A stretch of DNA of 64,000 bases, from the NCBI GenBank assembly GCA_003010405.1, contig PJLO01000009.1, positions 62,001-126,000 of the forward strand, written 5' to 3'. Origin of the DNA: Acidobacteriota bacterium (lineage in GTDB: Bacteria; Acidobacteriota; Terriglobia; Terriglobales; Acidobacteriaceae). The notes beneath the pieces are model-generated. The model saw nothing but the letters and a program-made list of their open reading frames with translations, was not told the origin of the DNA and ran no database searches. Made by a program: the position numbers and the translations under genes. This document shows, one piece after another, positions 19,034 to 30,200 of this stretch. Each line of letters begins with the position of its first letter. Position 1 is the stretch's first letter.

Positions 19034-20326
19034 TTATTCCATGTTCCCTCGAACCCCTTGGAATCCGTGCATGGCCTGTTTTGCAAGCCAACGGATCACT
19101 CGGGCATCGTTGTAGCAGAAAGCGAGAATGTGATTCAGTGTGGAGAAACAGGTTTTCTCGCAGCTCTGTTTCATTACCTTGAGCTGGGCGGGATCCATCT
19201 TCGGATTTTCCACCGTGCCCCAGTCGTAAGTCGCCGAGTAGGTCGGGAAACAGGGAGCCAGCGTACCATCAACGCGAATAATTAGGCTGTTGAGTCCGGC
19301 GCGGCAGTTCCATTGGTGCAAGTCATTCTTGATGAAGCTCTTCATCTGGGCCAGCCGTTCCACTGAGTTCACCATCTTCCAGCCGGAATTCTGCTTGTCG
19401 ATCAGCCAATCCACCAGTTCACCAATGCGTTCATGGTCTTCCTCACGAATGAATACCGGACTGTCCTCGAGCTTTTGGAAGTTTGACTGCTCCATCATCG
19501 GTGTTTCGCAGATGTGGTAATCGGTGGCGATTCCGTTATCGTGAGCCAATTCGGTCAGCATACGCACATCTTCGAGGTTATTCCGGCAGATGTTGATATT
19601 TAAAAAGACCGTATAGCCATATTTGTATTGTTTGCGAATCAGGTACTCGAAATAGCTCCGAATGGGAACCATTGCTTTCGGCAGTCCTGGCTTGATATCC
19701 CAAGCATCCGCAGCAAGATTGAAGGTCGCAACACCAGCATCGGCCAGCCGATCGATCACATCCGGTCGCAGCAAGCGGCCATTGGTCGGCAGATACACCC
19801 AGAAGCCTTTTTTCGTCGCATAATTAACAATTTTATGAGCAAAATCCGGGCGCAACAGCACCTCTCCACCCATCAGCGCAAGAACGCGGCAGGTGGTCGT
19901 GTGCAGCCAGTCGATTGAGCGCCTGGCAGTCTCTTCGGTCATTCCTTTCACCTGATTGTCATAGGCCCAGCAATACCCGCATTCGACGTTGCATTTCCAT
20001 TCATTGAACAGATAAGCAATCAAAGGGTGAAATTCTCCAGGCATAATTCGCGACTTAAAGAATGGAAACATCCACCCGCGCATTGCGTGCCAGATCTCGT
20101 GCTTTTTCCATTGCCGATTGCCGTTCTTGGGAAAGTACGGCTCGTCCGGAGCATTCAGCAGGTCCGGCCTTTGCGGAAATACCGGCGTGGGCAACTCGAG
20201 CGTCTTGCCTGCGGGAAGAGGTGCGAGTTCGGAGCGCATGCCATGCGTCAACTGATCGCTGGTGGCAGCATCCAGTCGTGACCGGGGAGAATTGGGTGTC
20301 GCGACGAGCCTAGGTAGATCAGACAT
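19034..20326 (-). CDS. Radical SAM protein with C-terminal cysteine-rich (SPASM-like) region
   Basis: A 430-residue radical SAM enzyme. The cluster motif is CX3CX2C at about residues 112-119 (KCNVECGYCW). The barrel continues with ALMGGEVLLRPDF, a variant of the GGE motif, and YLPTNGRLLRPDVI. The C-terminal third carries further cysteines (WNCRAGLNSLIIRVDGTLAPC and CEKTC) of the SPASM type, which usually bind auxiliary Fe-S clusters for peptide or complex substrate modification. The first eight bases overlap the end of the HgdB-like gene and the activase follows after 29 bases, so it is embedded in that unit. The N-terminal 90 residues are not recognised. The reaction is unknown. Confidence 0.85.
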   Translation of the reverse strand: MSDLPRLVATPNSPRSRLDAATSDQLTHGMRSELAPLPAGKTLELPTPVFPQRPDLLNAPDEPYFPKNGNRQWKKHEIWHAMRGWMFPFFKSRIMPGEFHPLIAYLFNEWKCNVECGYCWAYDNQVKGMTEETARRSIDWLHTTTCRVLALMGGEVLLRPDFAHKIVNYATKKGFWVYLPTNGRLLRPDVIDRLADAGVATFNLAADAWDIKPGLPKAMVPIRSYFEYLIRKQYKYGYTVFLNINICRNNLEDVRMLTELAHDNGIATDYHICETPMMEQSNFQKLEDSPVFIREEDHERIGELVDWLIDKQNSGWKMVNSVERLAQMKSFIKNDLHQWNCRAGLNSLIIRVDGTLAPCFPTYSATYDWGTVENPKMDPAQLKVMKQSCEKTCFSTLNHILAFCYNDARVIRWLAKQAMHGFQGVRGNME

Positions 20327-22049
20327 GATCGTTCTCCTGTGATGAAATCGTAGGAATTCTTAAACCACTCGAACTGCGTTGGCGAACCGAGAAAGTATCG
20401 CGAGCGGTCCGTTCAGATTGCATTTTTTCGCGTACATCCAGCAAAAAATTTGCCGATGTAGAAATCACTCCATCGCGCCGGGAAACCCGGTAAGATGCGC
20501 TTCGCAGTTCGGGCTGTTCGGCCAAGAATTCACGGATCTGTTCGATTGTAAGCTGCGATGAGCGCAGCACAGTTTCAAACTCTTGACGGGCGCTTTCTTT
20601 CGCGTCGGCGAGCGCCATCTGCACTCGGCTGTATGCATGAATCTCACCGTCACCGGCTGTTTCGATCGAGGCGAAGATCATCTCCGGATTTCTCTCCACC
20701 AGCGATGCCTGAACCGCGTCGGATTGCGTCGACGGAAGGCAACCAAACGGCTTCAGCGCCAGTACCATGTGGCATTTGCGAGATGCTGTGTAGTAAATAT
20801 TTTTTCCGACTTCGAGATGCCCCTCGCCACCACGCAAGAAAGTAGAATAGTGAGGCGCAGCGAGCGCTGCCAATTTCTTCTGTGGAGACAGGGGAGTCGT
20901 AATGTCGCCGAGAGCACTCGCAAGGCGCTTGTAATGCCGCTTATATATGTACTCGGTAGCGGAGAAAAGCCCTCGCTTCCAAACTATTTTTGCGCGAATG
21001 CGAAAAGCTTCCATTGGTTTTGACCAGGGGTGCTCTTGCCCCGCAAGCCGAAGTTGCAAATCAAGCCGTTGTTTGGCAAGAAATAGAAGATACAACAACC
21101 AGCAACTGATTGGTTCAACTGCAACTTCTGCCCCTTCCCGCTGCAGAAACTCGAACATGCGGAAATTGCCATCGCCCTCGGTTAGTTGTGCCCAGAACTC
21201 TCCAATGATCTTCACCAGAGGCCTTAACCGAAGCCGGTCAACTTCCATGGTGGACAGTATTTGACGGCACTTGCGCAGCTCCGTCAGCAGCGCGCTTCCA
21301 TTCAAGTGCACGTGTATTTTGCACAGAGTGTTGAGCACGCGAAACGAGGCGTGCGAGCGATGCCGCTGTAACCAACCACGTAGCCATCTGGGAGCCTGTT
21401 CCGCCAGATCGAAATGAGGCGTCGTCCGGAAGTACTCAACAAGTTCATCCACCAAGGCGACAATCATGCGATCGGCATCGCCAGGCACCACTTCGTAGGC
21501 GCCAAGCTTTCGCTGCAGGTCGTTGAGTAGATCACCAAGCACTACCGCATGCAGGGCGGATAATCCAAAATCCACCGAAAACTGCATTCCCGAATGTCCG
21601 GATGAGGCCTTTACACCGTGTTCCTGAAGAAAAAGTATGATACGAAATCCCGAAAAACCTGCCGCATGCAAGGCCGAGCGAATTTCATCTTCATACATGC
21701 CGTATCGGCAAGGGCCAGTGGTACCGGCCGTAAAGTACACATAATTTTTTACAATTTCTTCTCGTGATAAGCCTTCGGCTTCAAGTTGGCGCAAGCGCTT
21801 AATCAGATTCCCTGCCACGAAGTAGGCGGGATTACACAGGCCACTGGCACAATACTCTTTGCCGATCTCATGCGCTTCCCGATCAGCCTGCGGCAGATAT
21901 TCCGCGAGGTAGCCGCTCCTGTTCAGCACTGCCTTGATCAGCCGTTCATGCTTCCAAGTCAAGCCTCCCAAAATAATGGTGACGTGTTCGCGTTCACTGG
22001 AGTTGAAAGGAGGTTCCTGCAGACGTCGGTAATGTTCTATTCGCTTCAT
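20319..22049 (-). CDS. HgdB/BcrC-like 2-hydroxyacyl-CoA-dehydratase-type protein (activase-linked)
   Basis: A 576-residue protein matching the HgdB-like portion usually found in very large activase fusions. It starts with ILGGLTWKHERLIKAVLN. Cysteines lie at about residues 67 and 72 (EYCASGLC), 114 (TTGPCRYGMYEDE) and 437 (KPFGCLPSTQSD), the positions where such proteins bind Fe-S clusters. The first gene of a three-gene minus-strand unit, it overlaps the radical SAM gene by eight bases. An AAGGA stands just before the ATG. It would accept electrons from the downstream activase and act on an unknown substrate. The family is rarely characterised, so a dehydratase function should not be assumed. 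Confidence 0.78.
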   Translation of the reverse strand: MKRIEHYRRLQEPPFNSSEREHVTIILGGLTWKHERLIKAVLNRSGYLAEYLPQADREAHEIGKEYCASGLCNPAYFVAGNLIKRLRQLEAEGLSREEIVKNYVYFTAGTTGPCRYGMYEDEIRSALHAAGFSGFRIILFLQEHGVKASSGHSGMQFSVDFGLSALHAVVLGDLLNDLQRKLGAYEVVPGDADRMIVALVDELVEYFRTTPHFDLAEQAPRWLRGWLQRHRSHASFRVLNTLCKIHVHLNGSALLTELRKCRQILSTMEVDRLRLRPLVKIIGEFWAQLTEGDGNFRMFEFLQREGAEVAVEPISCWLLYLLFLAKQRLDLQLRLAGQEHPWSKPMEAFRIRAKIVWKRGLFSATEYIYKRHYKRLASALGDITTPLSPQKKLAALAAPHYSTFLRGGEGHLEVGKNIYYTASRKCHMVLALKPFGCLPSTQSDAVQASLVERNPEMIFASIETAGDGEIHAYSRVQMALADAKESARQEFETVLRSSQLTIEQIREFLAEQPELRSASYRVSRRDGVISTSANFLLDVREKMQSERTARDTFSVRQRSSSGLRIPTISSQENDHV

Positions 22050-22451
22050 CTATCCTTAGCAATGCGCTGCGACAAAACGCCCGCATCCCCTTCAAAAGAG
22101 AAAGCCGGCATAATGCCAGCCCGCACGCCGCAACGCTTGGACCATTATACATCGAGAGACACACGATGAAAGCAGTCGCGCACGTCATCTGCTTCTTTAT
22201 TCCAATCCAACGAATATCAAGTAGCTTGCTCATTTATGAAGGAAGATCGGACGGAAAGCAACGTCTATTGCGAATCGGAATTCAGCTGTGGAAACGATAA
22301 GAAAGCAGCGTGCTGCAACACTGCGCCGAGCGACAAATAAAAGAAAATATCTTGCAATTCGTCTCCTTTTATGTGCGATCAACAACTGCATGGAACTCAA
22401 CAGCTGCGAGCTGAAGCATGCCATTTGGATCATGAGGCGGTGAATCGAGAG
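22050..22451. other. 402-base intergenic region between tamB and the HgdB-like gene
   Basis: No convincing gene is seen here; the open frames are short and lack family signals. On the minus strand it must hold the tamB terminator and the promoter of the activase/radical SAM unit. An A/T-rich patch at about 22337-22375 could be promoter sequence, but no clear -35/-10 pair was found. No riboswitch-like structure was recognised. Confidence 0.4.
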
Positions 22452-25400
22452 CTATTTCCTGCGTTTCCGGAACAGCACGTCGAACGACACCACGCCGGTC
22501 TGGTCACGCGCTCCAACAATGGAAACGTCCTTGTTGACGTTGTATTCAAACTGAATGATCTGCTGCGCGGACTGGTTCAGATTGGTGATATAGGTAAGCG
22601 TCAGCTTGTTGGAAACCGATTGCTCGACTGTCACCCGCGCCAGGCCGGCGTTGGTCGGACCGCCCACGTTCGGATCGATTTTCAGCCGGCTCACGCCAAA
22701 TAGTTTCTGCACCCTGCTGCTCACTGTCGCGTTCAGAGCCTGCCCAATCAGCGCCGAGGATGCGCTCTCCGTAATCGTTGGCTGATATTGTGAAGTGCCC
22801 ATCATCGCAGGATTCGCTACCTCCTCGGTGGTGCGTCCCAACGCGAGCAACGAAATAATGTCGCTGCTTGAGAGTGGAGGATCAGAGCGATAGGAGGGAG
22901 TCAGCCTGTTTATCGAACCATGTAAGCCCAGCGTAATGTCGTAATCGCGCACCCTGGCTGAGAGTTCCACATCGATTGCCGGCTCGATCCGCACCGGGTT
23001 GGTGAACGTAATGTCGCCGCGCTCCAAATTATATTTGGTACCGCTGAAGGAGATCGTCCCTTCCAGCAGATTCACGCGCCCCAAAACTGTTGGACGCATC
23101 GCGGTTCCGCGTATCCGCAGGTCCACATTTCCGCTCAATCGTGCAAGCGAGGTCTGTACCTCCAACTCCGGCGTCGAGGTCACATGTAAATCCAAGCGCA
23201 CGTCGTTGAGCGGTGAATCGATCTTCTGTACCGGAGTGCTTTGCTTTCCTTTAATAAGATAAGTTGCGAAATCAAATTGCGGATTCACGCCCAATCGCGT
23301 CACTGTGATATCGCCCGAGAGCAGCGATTTCTTGGTCGTGCCTGTCAGCGCTATGGACGCGTTAGCGGTTGAACTCAACCCCTCCGGATAGCGCAATCGA
23401 ATGTCGCGTCCTCGGGCCGAAAGGTTGAACCCCAGCCCCTGCGAGGGAGAGAAGGTGATGAATCCTGCGCAATGAAGCAGCCCGCCACCGGTGCGCGCCG
23501 TAAGCTCCTGCACTTGTAAACGGTCTTCATTAAAACTCAGCGTACCTGTAACATCGCTCAGTCCGTTCGGAAAATCGATATAGGCGATTGCGCCATTCTC
23601 AATGCCCATTCGTCCACGTACTATGGGTTGCGACAGCGTCCCGTTCACCCGCACATTGAAATTCGCAACTCCGCCCGAAATCAGACTTGGATCGAACGTC
23701 TCCAGCAATTTCAGGTTCACACTGCCCGAGGCACGCACATTCACTTCACGCTTGCCGCCCAACTGCAACTGCCCCCGAACCTGCAGGAAGCGAGTACCCT
23801 GTTCGGCCGACAGGCGGAACTGCTCGACAGTCAAAACCTGATTTGCCATTTTCAGGTGAATCGGTCCATCGTTTTTGACAATGATGCTGCCGTAGCTTTC
23901 AACCCAGCGCTCCACTACCACGTCCGCCGTAATGCTTTTGAGCTGACGCGCCTCGCCCGACGCCTCAATGCGCATCTTCAATTCCGAGGTTCCCTCGGGA
24001 CGACGGGGAAGATAGGCCGCAAGCAACGATCTCAGATCCGCGCTCTGTGCATCCACCACAAGACGCATCGGCAACTGGTCGCGCAGATGTATCTGCCCGT
24101 CGATCTTCACCTCACCTGTCTGGAATCTTGAGCGTGCGGTCAGCATCAGCTCCGAACCGCGCGTAACTGCATCCACGTTCAGGTCGCCAATTGGACGCCG
24201 GTTCACTGCAACATTTCGCAGGTTGATCCGCCCATTAATGACCGGTGCGCCAGGTGTGCCCGACCCGCTAGCCTCGAAGCTTGCCTGTCCCGTCACGTGC
24301 AGATTACGCTGGCGCACAGCGCGCAGATTTTCAATCTTTATCTCGGTTCCTTTCAGTGCGAAACCAAACTCCTGCGTCTCCACATTGACTCGTGCATCGC
24401 CACGCAATTGCATCACGTCGCTCTTCACGGCAATGTTGCGCAACTGCACCTGGTTTTCAGTGAAATTCACATCCGCGGTGGCCACAGGTACCGCTTGGCC
24501 CCACGCGCTGCTATCCTTCAATGCGATAAAACCGCTTCCACTTAAGTGGCTTTCCGTGCCCTGCACCTGCACGTTGCCGCTCATTTTCCCTGTAACCGGA
24601 TAGCTTGATCCTGCCAGTCCCTGTAATTCAGTGACGTCGACGTTCTCCACTTTCGCGCGCACCGCAAAAGGCAGTGTCGTGTCGTAATCGCCGTTCGTCA
24701 GAGCCACTCTGGCGTCCAGATTGATTCGTGAGCCTCCTCGCAGCAGCACGCCATTTCGCAACGTCTCCTGCGTCAAGGAGTACTCCACATCGCCTTCGAG
24801 CAAATCCCAGCTGGTGCGTACCGCTCGTCCCACTCCGACTCTACGGCCGCCCCGCCTCTCCACCTTTCGCAGCACCGTTGTAAAGTTGTGAAGTTCAATA
24901 TGCCCTGCAATCGTAGGCGAGCTGAGCTTCCCCCTCACGGTTCCCTTGAATTGCGCGCGTCCGCCAAATTCGACTGGCAACTCCTTCTCGCGCGCGCCGC
25001 GCCAGGACCGAATTATCGGCACCAGTTCCGTAAAACTCGTCGTCGCCGCATCCAGCTTCAAGTCTGAGTTTGCCGAAAGCTGACCGCTGGCCTTAAGACG
25101 CGCCGCCCGCGTGCTTACCTCCACACTGTGCAGTTGAACCGATGGCCCTTTGAGATCCACTGTGCCACGCAGCGCCGCCGTTACTGGCAACTCTCCTGGC
25201 CGCATTATTGGAACTATGCGCATGTCTCCATCTATTTGCGCATTCTGCGGACTGCCGCGCCAATTCACCTCCAGCGTGCCCGTTGCTGAACCAGCCAAAT
25301 GCAGCCTGTCCAGCGGCAGTTCACGGGTCGTAAAGGCGCTCATAACCTGCGTTAATTGCGCGCCCGTAACTTTCAGACTGATGAGCCCCAGCTGCTCCTT

Positions 25401-26555
25401 GCTCTGCAAATTGCTGACGGACAACTTTCCGTGAACTGTACCGCCCAGCGCGGCAGCGAAAATCGAAGGCGCTTCGAAATGCTCACGGTCCAGAGAAAAG
25501 ATCAAACCGCCATTGATTTTTTCCAGCCGAGAAATCTGATTTTTCCAGGTCACTCCAGTGGCTTGCGCCTTGCCGGTCACGGCATATTCCGCCCGATCCG
25601 ATCGATAGCTTCCTTCACCACTGAGCTGCACCTCGCCGCTTTGCAGTTCGCGGAAATCAACGAGGCGCGCAAGTTCACCAGCATCGCCCGAGGCACGATA
25701 AGAAAAACGGACTACTGGAGCAACAAGTTGACTCACCGCTCCGCTGGCTTCCGCCCAGGAGTGCCCCAAAGTCGCTCGCAAACGCGGCACATCCAAGCGG
25801 TTGCTGTAGAGCCGGAACTCTGCCTCGGCGCCCAGTGTCAGCGGCTCCCGTTTCGGCAGTTGTATCCGCACCTGCCCCACCTTCGCCAGCCCGTCGTAAT
25901 GACGGTCCGAAGCCCGATAGTTCAACTGCACCGCGACGTTCTCGGCCGCGCCCTCCAGTTTAATTTTGTCTTCGTTCCATTCGAGTAGGCCGTCTCTCAG
26001 CTCGGCATGGTCTATCGCAAGCCGTACCAACTGTTTGGCCTTGTCCGCCGGCGTTCCGCGCGGTAATTTCGGTTCGGGCAAATTCGTCGAACCGTCCTTG
26101 TACACATCCACATGCGCCAGTGGACGCACAAAACTCAGCTCCTGAAAAGATACGCGTCCGCGTAATAGAGGAGCCCATTTCAACCGCATCTGAATCCGCT
26201 CGGCATTAAGCAGCGGAGCCTCCAGCCGCGACTCTTTTCCGTGGATCGTTAAGCCTGCCAGTTCAAACTGCAAGTGAGCAAGATTCCAGCCCACGCGCTG
26301 CAACTCTACCCGGCCTCCGGTCGCGTGCTCTATTTTCGCGACCACATAGTGCCGCACCCGTTCTTGAAACGCCGGGCTCACCACGTAACGAGCCAGCGCC
26401 AGCACTGCCAGCGCAAACGCCAGGACAACAATTCCAACCCAAAGCAAAATCCGTACACGACTGGAGGGTACGCCGGCAACCGGTAGGTTCTCCGCCACCT
26501 TCCTGAGGGAAGATTTACTTTTTCCGGATTTTTTTTGCTCTGGCTCTTCGCTCAT
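22452..26555 (-). CDS. tamB: TamB-like translocation and assembly module protein (DUF490)
   Basis: A 1367-residue protein with an N-terminal transmembrane anchor (about residues 34-53, WVGIVVLAFALAVLALARYV), a very long region of beta-strand repeats of the AsmA/TamB type, and a C-terminal DUF490 domain containing DPPLSSSDIISLLALGRTTEE and GARDQTGVVSFDVLFRKRRK. TamB-type proteins span the periplasm and are linked to outer-membrane protein assembly or phospholipid transport. The SurA-N-like and Omp85 genes precede it with almost no gaps, so the three form an operon. Its length is close to the E. coli protein (about 1260 residues). Confidence 0.92.
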   Translation of the reverse strand: MSEEPEQKKSGKSKSSLRKVAENLPVAGVPSSRVRILLWVGIVVLAFALAVLALARYVVSPAFQERVRHYVVAKIEHATGGRVELQRVGWNLAHLQFELAGLTIHGKESRLEAPLLNAERIQMRLKWAPLLRGRVSFQELSFVRPLAHVDVYKDGSTNLPEPKLPRGTPADKAKQLVRLAIDHAELRDGLLEWNEDKIKLEGAAENVAVQLNYRASDRHYDGLAKVGQVRIQLPKREPLTLGAEAEFRLYSNRLDVPRLRATLGHSWAEASGAVSQLVAPVVRFSYRASGDAGELARLVDFRELQSGEVQLSGEGSYRSDRAEYAVTGKAQATGVTWKNQISRLEKINGGLIFSLDREHFEAPSIFAAALGGTVHGKLSVSNLQSKEQLGLISLKVTGAQLTQVMSAFTTRELPLDRLHLAGSATGTLEVNWRGSPQNAQIDGDMRIVPIMRPGELPVTAALRGTVDLKGPSVQLHSVEVSTRAARLKASGQLSANSDLKLDAATTSFTELVPIIRSWRGAREKELPVEFGGRAQFKGTVRGKLSSPTIAGHIELHNFTTVLRKVERRGGRRVGVGRAVRTSWDLLEGDVEYSLTQETLRNGVLLRGGSRINLDARVALTNGDYDTTLPFAVRAKVENVDVTELQGLAGSSYPVTGKMSGNVQVQGTESHLSGSGFIALKDSSAWGQAVPVATADVNFTENQVQLRNIAVKSDVMQLRGDARVNVETQEFGFALKGTEIKIENLRAVRQRNLHVTGQASFEASGSGTPGAPVINGRINLRNVAVNRRPIGDLNVDAVTRGSELMLTARSRFQTGEVKIDGQIHLRDQLPMRLVVDAQSADLRSLLAAYLPRRPEGTSELKMRIEASGEARQLKSITADVVVERWVESYGSIIVKNDGPIHLKMANQVLTVEQFRLSAEQGTRFLQVRGQLQLGGKREVNVRASGSVNLKLLETFDPSLISGGVANFNVRVNGTLSQPIVRGRMGIENGAIAYIDFPNGLSDVTGTLSFNEDRLQVQELTARTGGGLLHCAGFITFSPSQGLGFNLSARGRDIRLRYPEGLSSTANASIALTGTTKKSLLSGDITVTRLGVNPQFDFATYLIKGKQSTPVQKIDSPLNDVRLDLHVTSTPELEVQTSLARLSGNVDLRIRGTAMRPTVLGRVNLLEGTISFSGTKYNLERGDITFTNPVRIEPAIDVELSARVRDYDITLGLHGSINRLTPSYRSDPPLSSSDIISLLALGRTTEEVANPAMMGTSQYQPTITESASSALIGQALNATVSSRVQKLFGVSRLKIDPNVGGPTNAGLARVTVEQSVSNKLTLTYITNLNQSAQQIIQFEYNVNKDVSIVGARDQTGVVSFDVLFRKRRK

Positions 26556-26576
26556 CGTCCTCGCCGCTTATTTGTG

Positions 26577-27236
26577 TCACTTCACGCCGTCCCACAACAG
26601 CTGTATCCGGCTCTGTTTCCGCAGATTCTCCAGCCACTTTTCCATCTCGATATTTTCCTTTTGCTCGGCCAGCAACTGGCGAATTTTTGACGTGACCGAC
26701 TCAATTGGTTCGGGACCATGCCCATGAGACTTTAGCTCTGGAACCAGCGTATTTTTGTAGTACTCTTCCACTTCCTTGCGCGAAACTCTCACCAGTGGCC
26801 GCACCCGGTATTCCAGAAATCTCAGAATTTCAATCTGATTCGCAACCAGCTCATGCAATTCCTCTGCCGAGAGTCCGTAGCGGCACAACGTGCTGTTCCA
26901 TCTGGCGTCATCGTTTGCCATCCGCCAGCCGGCGCGTATCTCGCTGATTCGAGCCTTCACCTCCGCATCGGTGGCCGGAGTTGATCCTTGCATCTGGCTG
27001 TGCAACATTCTGAATTGCAGCAGGTGCTCGAAAGCCGCACGCCGGTCAGCCTCCGTCAAGGCATTCAGCGGACGCGCATTTTCCAGCGCCTCAAAACGCA
27101 TCTCTTCATCCAGATCGCTCCACGTCATCAGATGGCCATTTACCACGGCTATAGCACGATCCACTACCTTGGCCTGAACCGGTGGCGCTAGCAGCAGCGC
27201 TAGAACTAGCGGCACGAAATTTATCTTTTTCATCAT
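26577..27236 (-). CDS. SurA-N-like periplasmic chaperone without PPIase domain
   Basis: A 219-residue exported protein. The signal peptide is at residues 1-22 (FVPLVLALLLAPPVQA). The mature part begins with KVVDRAIAVVNGHLMTWSDLDE, which resembles the SurA N-terminal domain (IVAVVN, then helices), and the remaining helices are also SurA-N like. No parvulin PPIase domain is present, and the protein ends at the C-terminal helix. It sits between the Omp85 and tamB genes, sharing a base with the former and 21 bases from the latter. A role in escorting outer-membrane proteins to that machinery is likely but inferred. Confidence 0.72.
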   Translation of the reverse strand: MMKKINFVPLVLALLLAPPVQAKVVDRAIAVVNGHLMTWSDLDEEMRFEALENARPLNALTEADRRAAFEHLLQFRMLHSQMQGSTPATDAEVKARISEIRAGWRMANDDARWNSTLCRYGLSAEELHELVANQIEILRFLEYRVRPLVRVSRKEVEEYYKNTLVPELKSHGHGPEPIESVTSKIRQLLAEQKENIEMEKWLENLRKQSRIQLLWDGVK

Positions 27237-30200
27237 CAGAATGTCTGCCCAATACTAAAGAAGAAGTTTAAGCGTCGGACCTGCTCCGTGTGTGGCAGCG
27301 ATCCGTCGCTTGGTTGCTTGATCTGAAACACCGGCGGATTCAGGTTGTATCCAAGGTCCACGCGAACCGGCCCAATTGGCGTCCGGTACCGTGCTCCCGC
27401 TCCAACAGCCTGCGACATGTAACTGAAATCGCACGTCGATGTCTCGCTCAGCAGATTGCGGCAGTTCGCCTGATCTCGCTGGCTGAAGCGCGCCAGATTC
27501 TTCCACATCTGGTTGGCCGTTGAAAAGGCGTTGCCCATGTCGTGAAAGAACACGAAGCTGAGGTTATCTCCCACCTTGGGCAGTGGCATCGGAGGGAGTC
27601 TCAGCTCTAAATTGTTAACAAACATCGCATTGCCGCCCAAAGGCGATCCGGAAAATGCATCTCGCGGCCCCGCTTGATTGATTGAGAAGCCGCGATGTGA
27701 ACCTGAGCCACCCACAAAGAATCGCTCGGGCAGCGGGATGTACCCAAAACTCCCATACGGAGTCTCCACGCCAATCCGCAACGAGCGCGCGAATACCCAG
27801 TTTTTGTGAAACTTATGATAGCTCGCATTCTGCACAAGCACGCGCCCAAAGTCCGCTTCTGAACCAAACGCCTTGGACGCAACACCGATATCGGCCGTGT
27901 TGTACGTCCCCTTCGTCGAATTCAGCGGGTCGTCGCGCGTGTCCCGCAGATACGTCAAACTGGGCATACCCACTCGCACGGGTTGCGAATAGACAGGAAT
28001 CAGGTCCGGACTGAATCCCGAGGGGAAGCTGTTCGGATCTACCTTGACGCGCCGATACGAGAAGCGGTACAGCATCTGAGTAGCTTTCGTCACCCGTTGC
28101 GTCAGCTGAACCGAGCCTTCCAACCGTTCGCTGCTGAAGGTATTCACGTCCCGCGTGTTGTCGTACAACCCCGTTACCGTCATCCGCCAATTTGGCAGAT
28201 CAAACCAGTGCGGCTGGTCGAAGCTCAGGGAAGCCCGTTTTTGCAGATTGCCAAAATGCGACTTGAATATCAGTGACTCGTCGCGGCCACGGAAATTGAT
28301 CCGCGTCACACCCAGCGTCACTCGCGGACTCACTCCAGTTTGTCCCTGAGGCGAACCGCCCTGTGAGATGTTCAGCCCTGTTCCAATTTCCAGTCCGAGG
28401 CCGTAGTTAAAGGTCCAGCGCTTGGCTTCCTTAATCTGAAAGAGCACATCTTTTTCCTTTTCATCTCCTTCCGGGTTTACAATCGCCGTCTTAACCTCAT
28501 TGAAAATTCCCAGGTCGTAAAGGTTGCGCTGAGTGTCTAGGATCTTCTGTTGGCTTAGAGGCGCGCCGGCCTTGATTACCACTGCTCGGTCCACAACCTG
28601 CTGCCTGGTGTACTCCACGCCTTTCACCAGCACGCGGTTCACAAATTCCTGCGGGCCTTCCTTGATGTCGTACACAACGTTCATCTGCGTGTGTGCTGTG
28701 TCGGCATACTTCGCCGAACTCTCAAGCTGAACCGAAGGGAAACCCCGGTTGAGGTAATGATTCAGCACCACTTCGCGATCCTCCGCAACCGTAGCTCCCG
28801 AAAATGGCTGACCGCTTTGCGTGTTGATCATGCCGCGGATTTCTTCCTCAGTTATAGCGTGCGCTCCGTGGATCTCCAGCTTGCCAACACGCACCAACTG
28901 TCCTTCGTCTACCTTAATCAAAATCTTTATGTCGCCGCGTACGCCCTGGTAGTTCTCCATTACTTCGCTTGTTACCTGCGCCGACTCGTAGCCGTTGGCC
29001 ATGTATAGATTCTTGATGGCTTGCAAATCGTTCGCCAGAATCGCCTGACTGTAGCGTCCGTGCGACTGCAATACGCTGGCAGCCTGTGTTCCCATTCGCT
29101 CCCGCAGCGTCGCAGTATCGAAACGTTTATTCCCGGTAATCTCGATGGCCTTCAGTTTTCGCTTTTGACCGAGTTCGATCGAATACACGATATGCAGGAG
29201 GTCATGCTGCGTATCCTCTTCCTGACGCACCTGCACCACGGGGTCAAAATATCCCTCTCCCTGTAGATAGTCGCGCAAGTTTCGGCGGCCTTCGTTGAGC
29301 AAGTCTTCGTCTACAGCATGCTCCTCGAAAACCGGCACGTATCGTTTCAGCTTACTGCGGCTAAGCTTCACGCCCTCGACGCGGACATCCACCACCGGAC
29401 CGCGATCCACTTTTATTACGTAATCCACCGTATTGCTGTCCGCATGGAAAACCGGCATGCCTGCCGTCAGCTGCGCCTTCAGGCGATCCTGTTTCACGTA
29501 CCTTTTTCTTAACCTGGTCAACGCGCGTTGCAGCAGATTTCCTCGCACTAGCGTTCCGGGTCTCATTTTGCAGATCTCGACCGCTTCCTCTCCGGATAAC
29601 CCAGGGTCTCCGCTCACCGTCAGTTTGCCTATCCGCGCTCGCTCGCCTGCGTTCACCTGGAATTCCACGTCCACTATCTGCGTGTCCTCGTGCCGAAGCA
29701 GCTTTGCTGCCACGCGAGCCTGCCAGTAACCATTCTCGTGCAGCAGCCGCAAAATGCGTTCTTGCGAAGTCTTCAGCTTTTCATCCGTGAACTGAGTGCC
29801 CAACTCCAAGCGCCCGGAACTCACCAACTGACTCTCGTTCGGACCGCCCTTGGGAAGACCACTGACCGTAACGGCCCCATTGAAAAAATTTGGCTTCGTC
29901 CGAAATTCCACCGCAACCCCGCCCGAGGACAGGATGGTCGCATCGGCCTCCATCTCGGCAAAACGTCCTGTTTCAAACAACACGCGGAGACTCTCACGCA
30001 CATTGCGCCGGTTCAGCTTGTCTCCAACTTTAAGAGGCATCTTTTCAAGCAATTCTTTCCGTTTCAGTTCGCCACCTGCTGCGGACAGACTCACTTTTTC
30101 CACAATGCGACCTTGTGCCAGCCGGGCCTCCGCACTCGGCATGGCACTCTCCGGGATTCGATCTTCTTGCGCGACGGTGGTGGCGTCGTTTGACGGGGCG

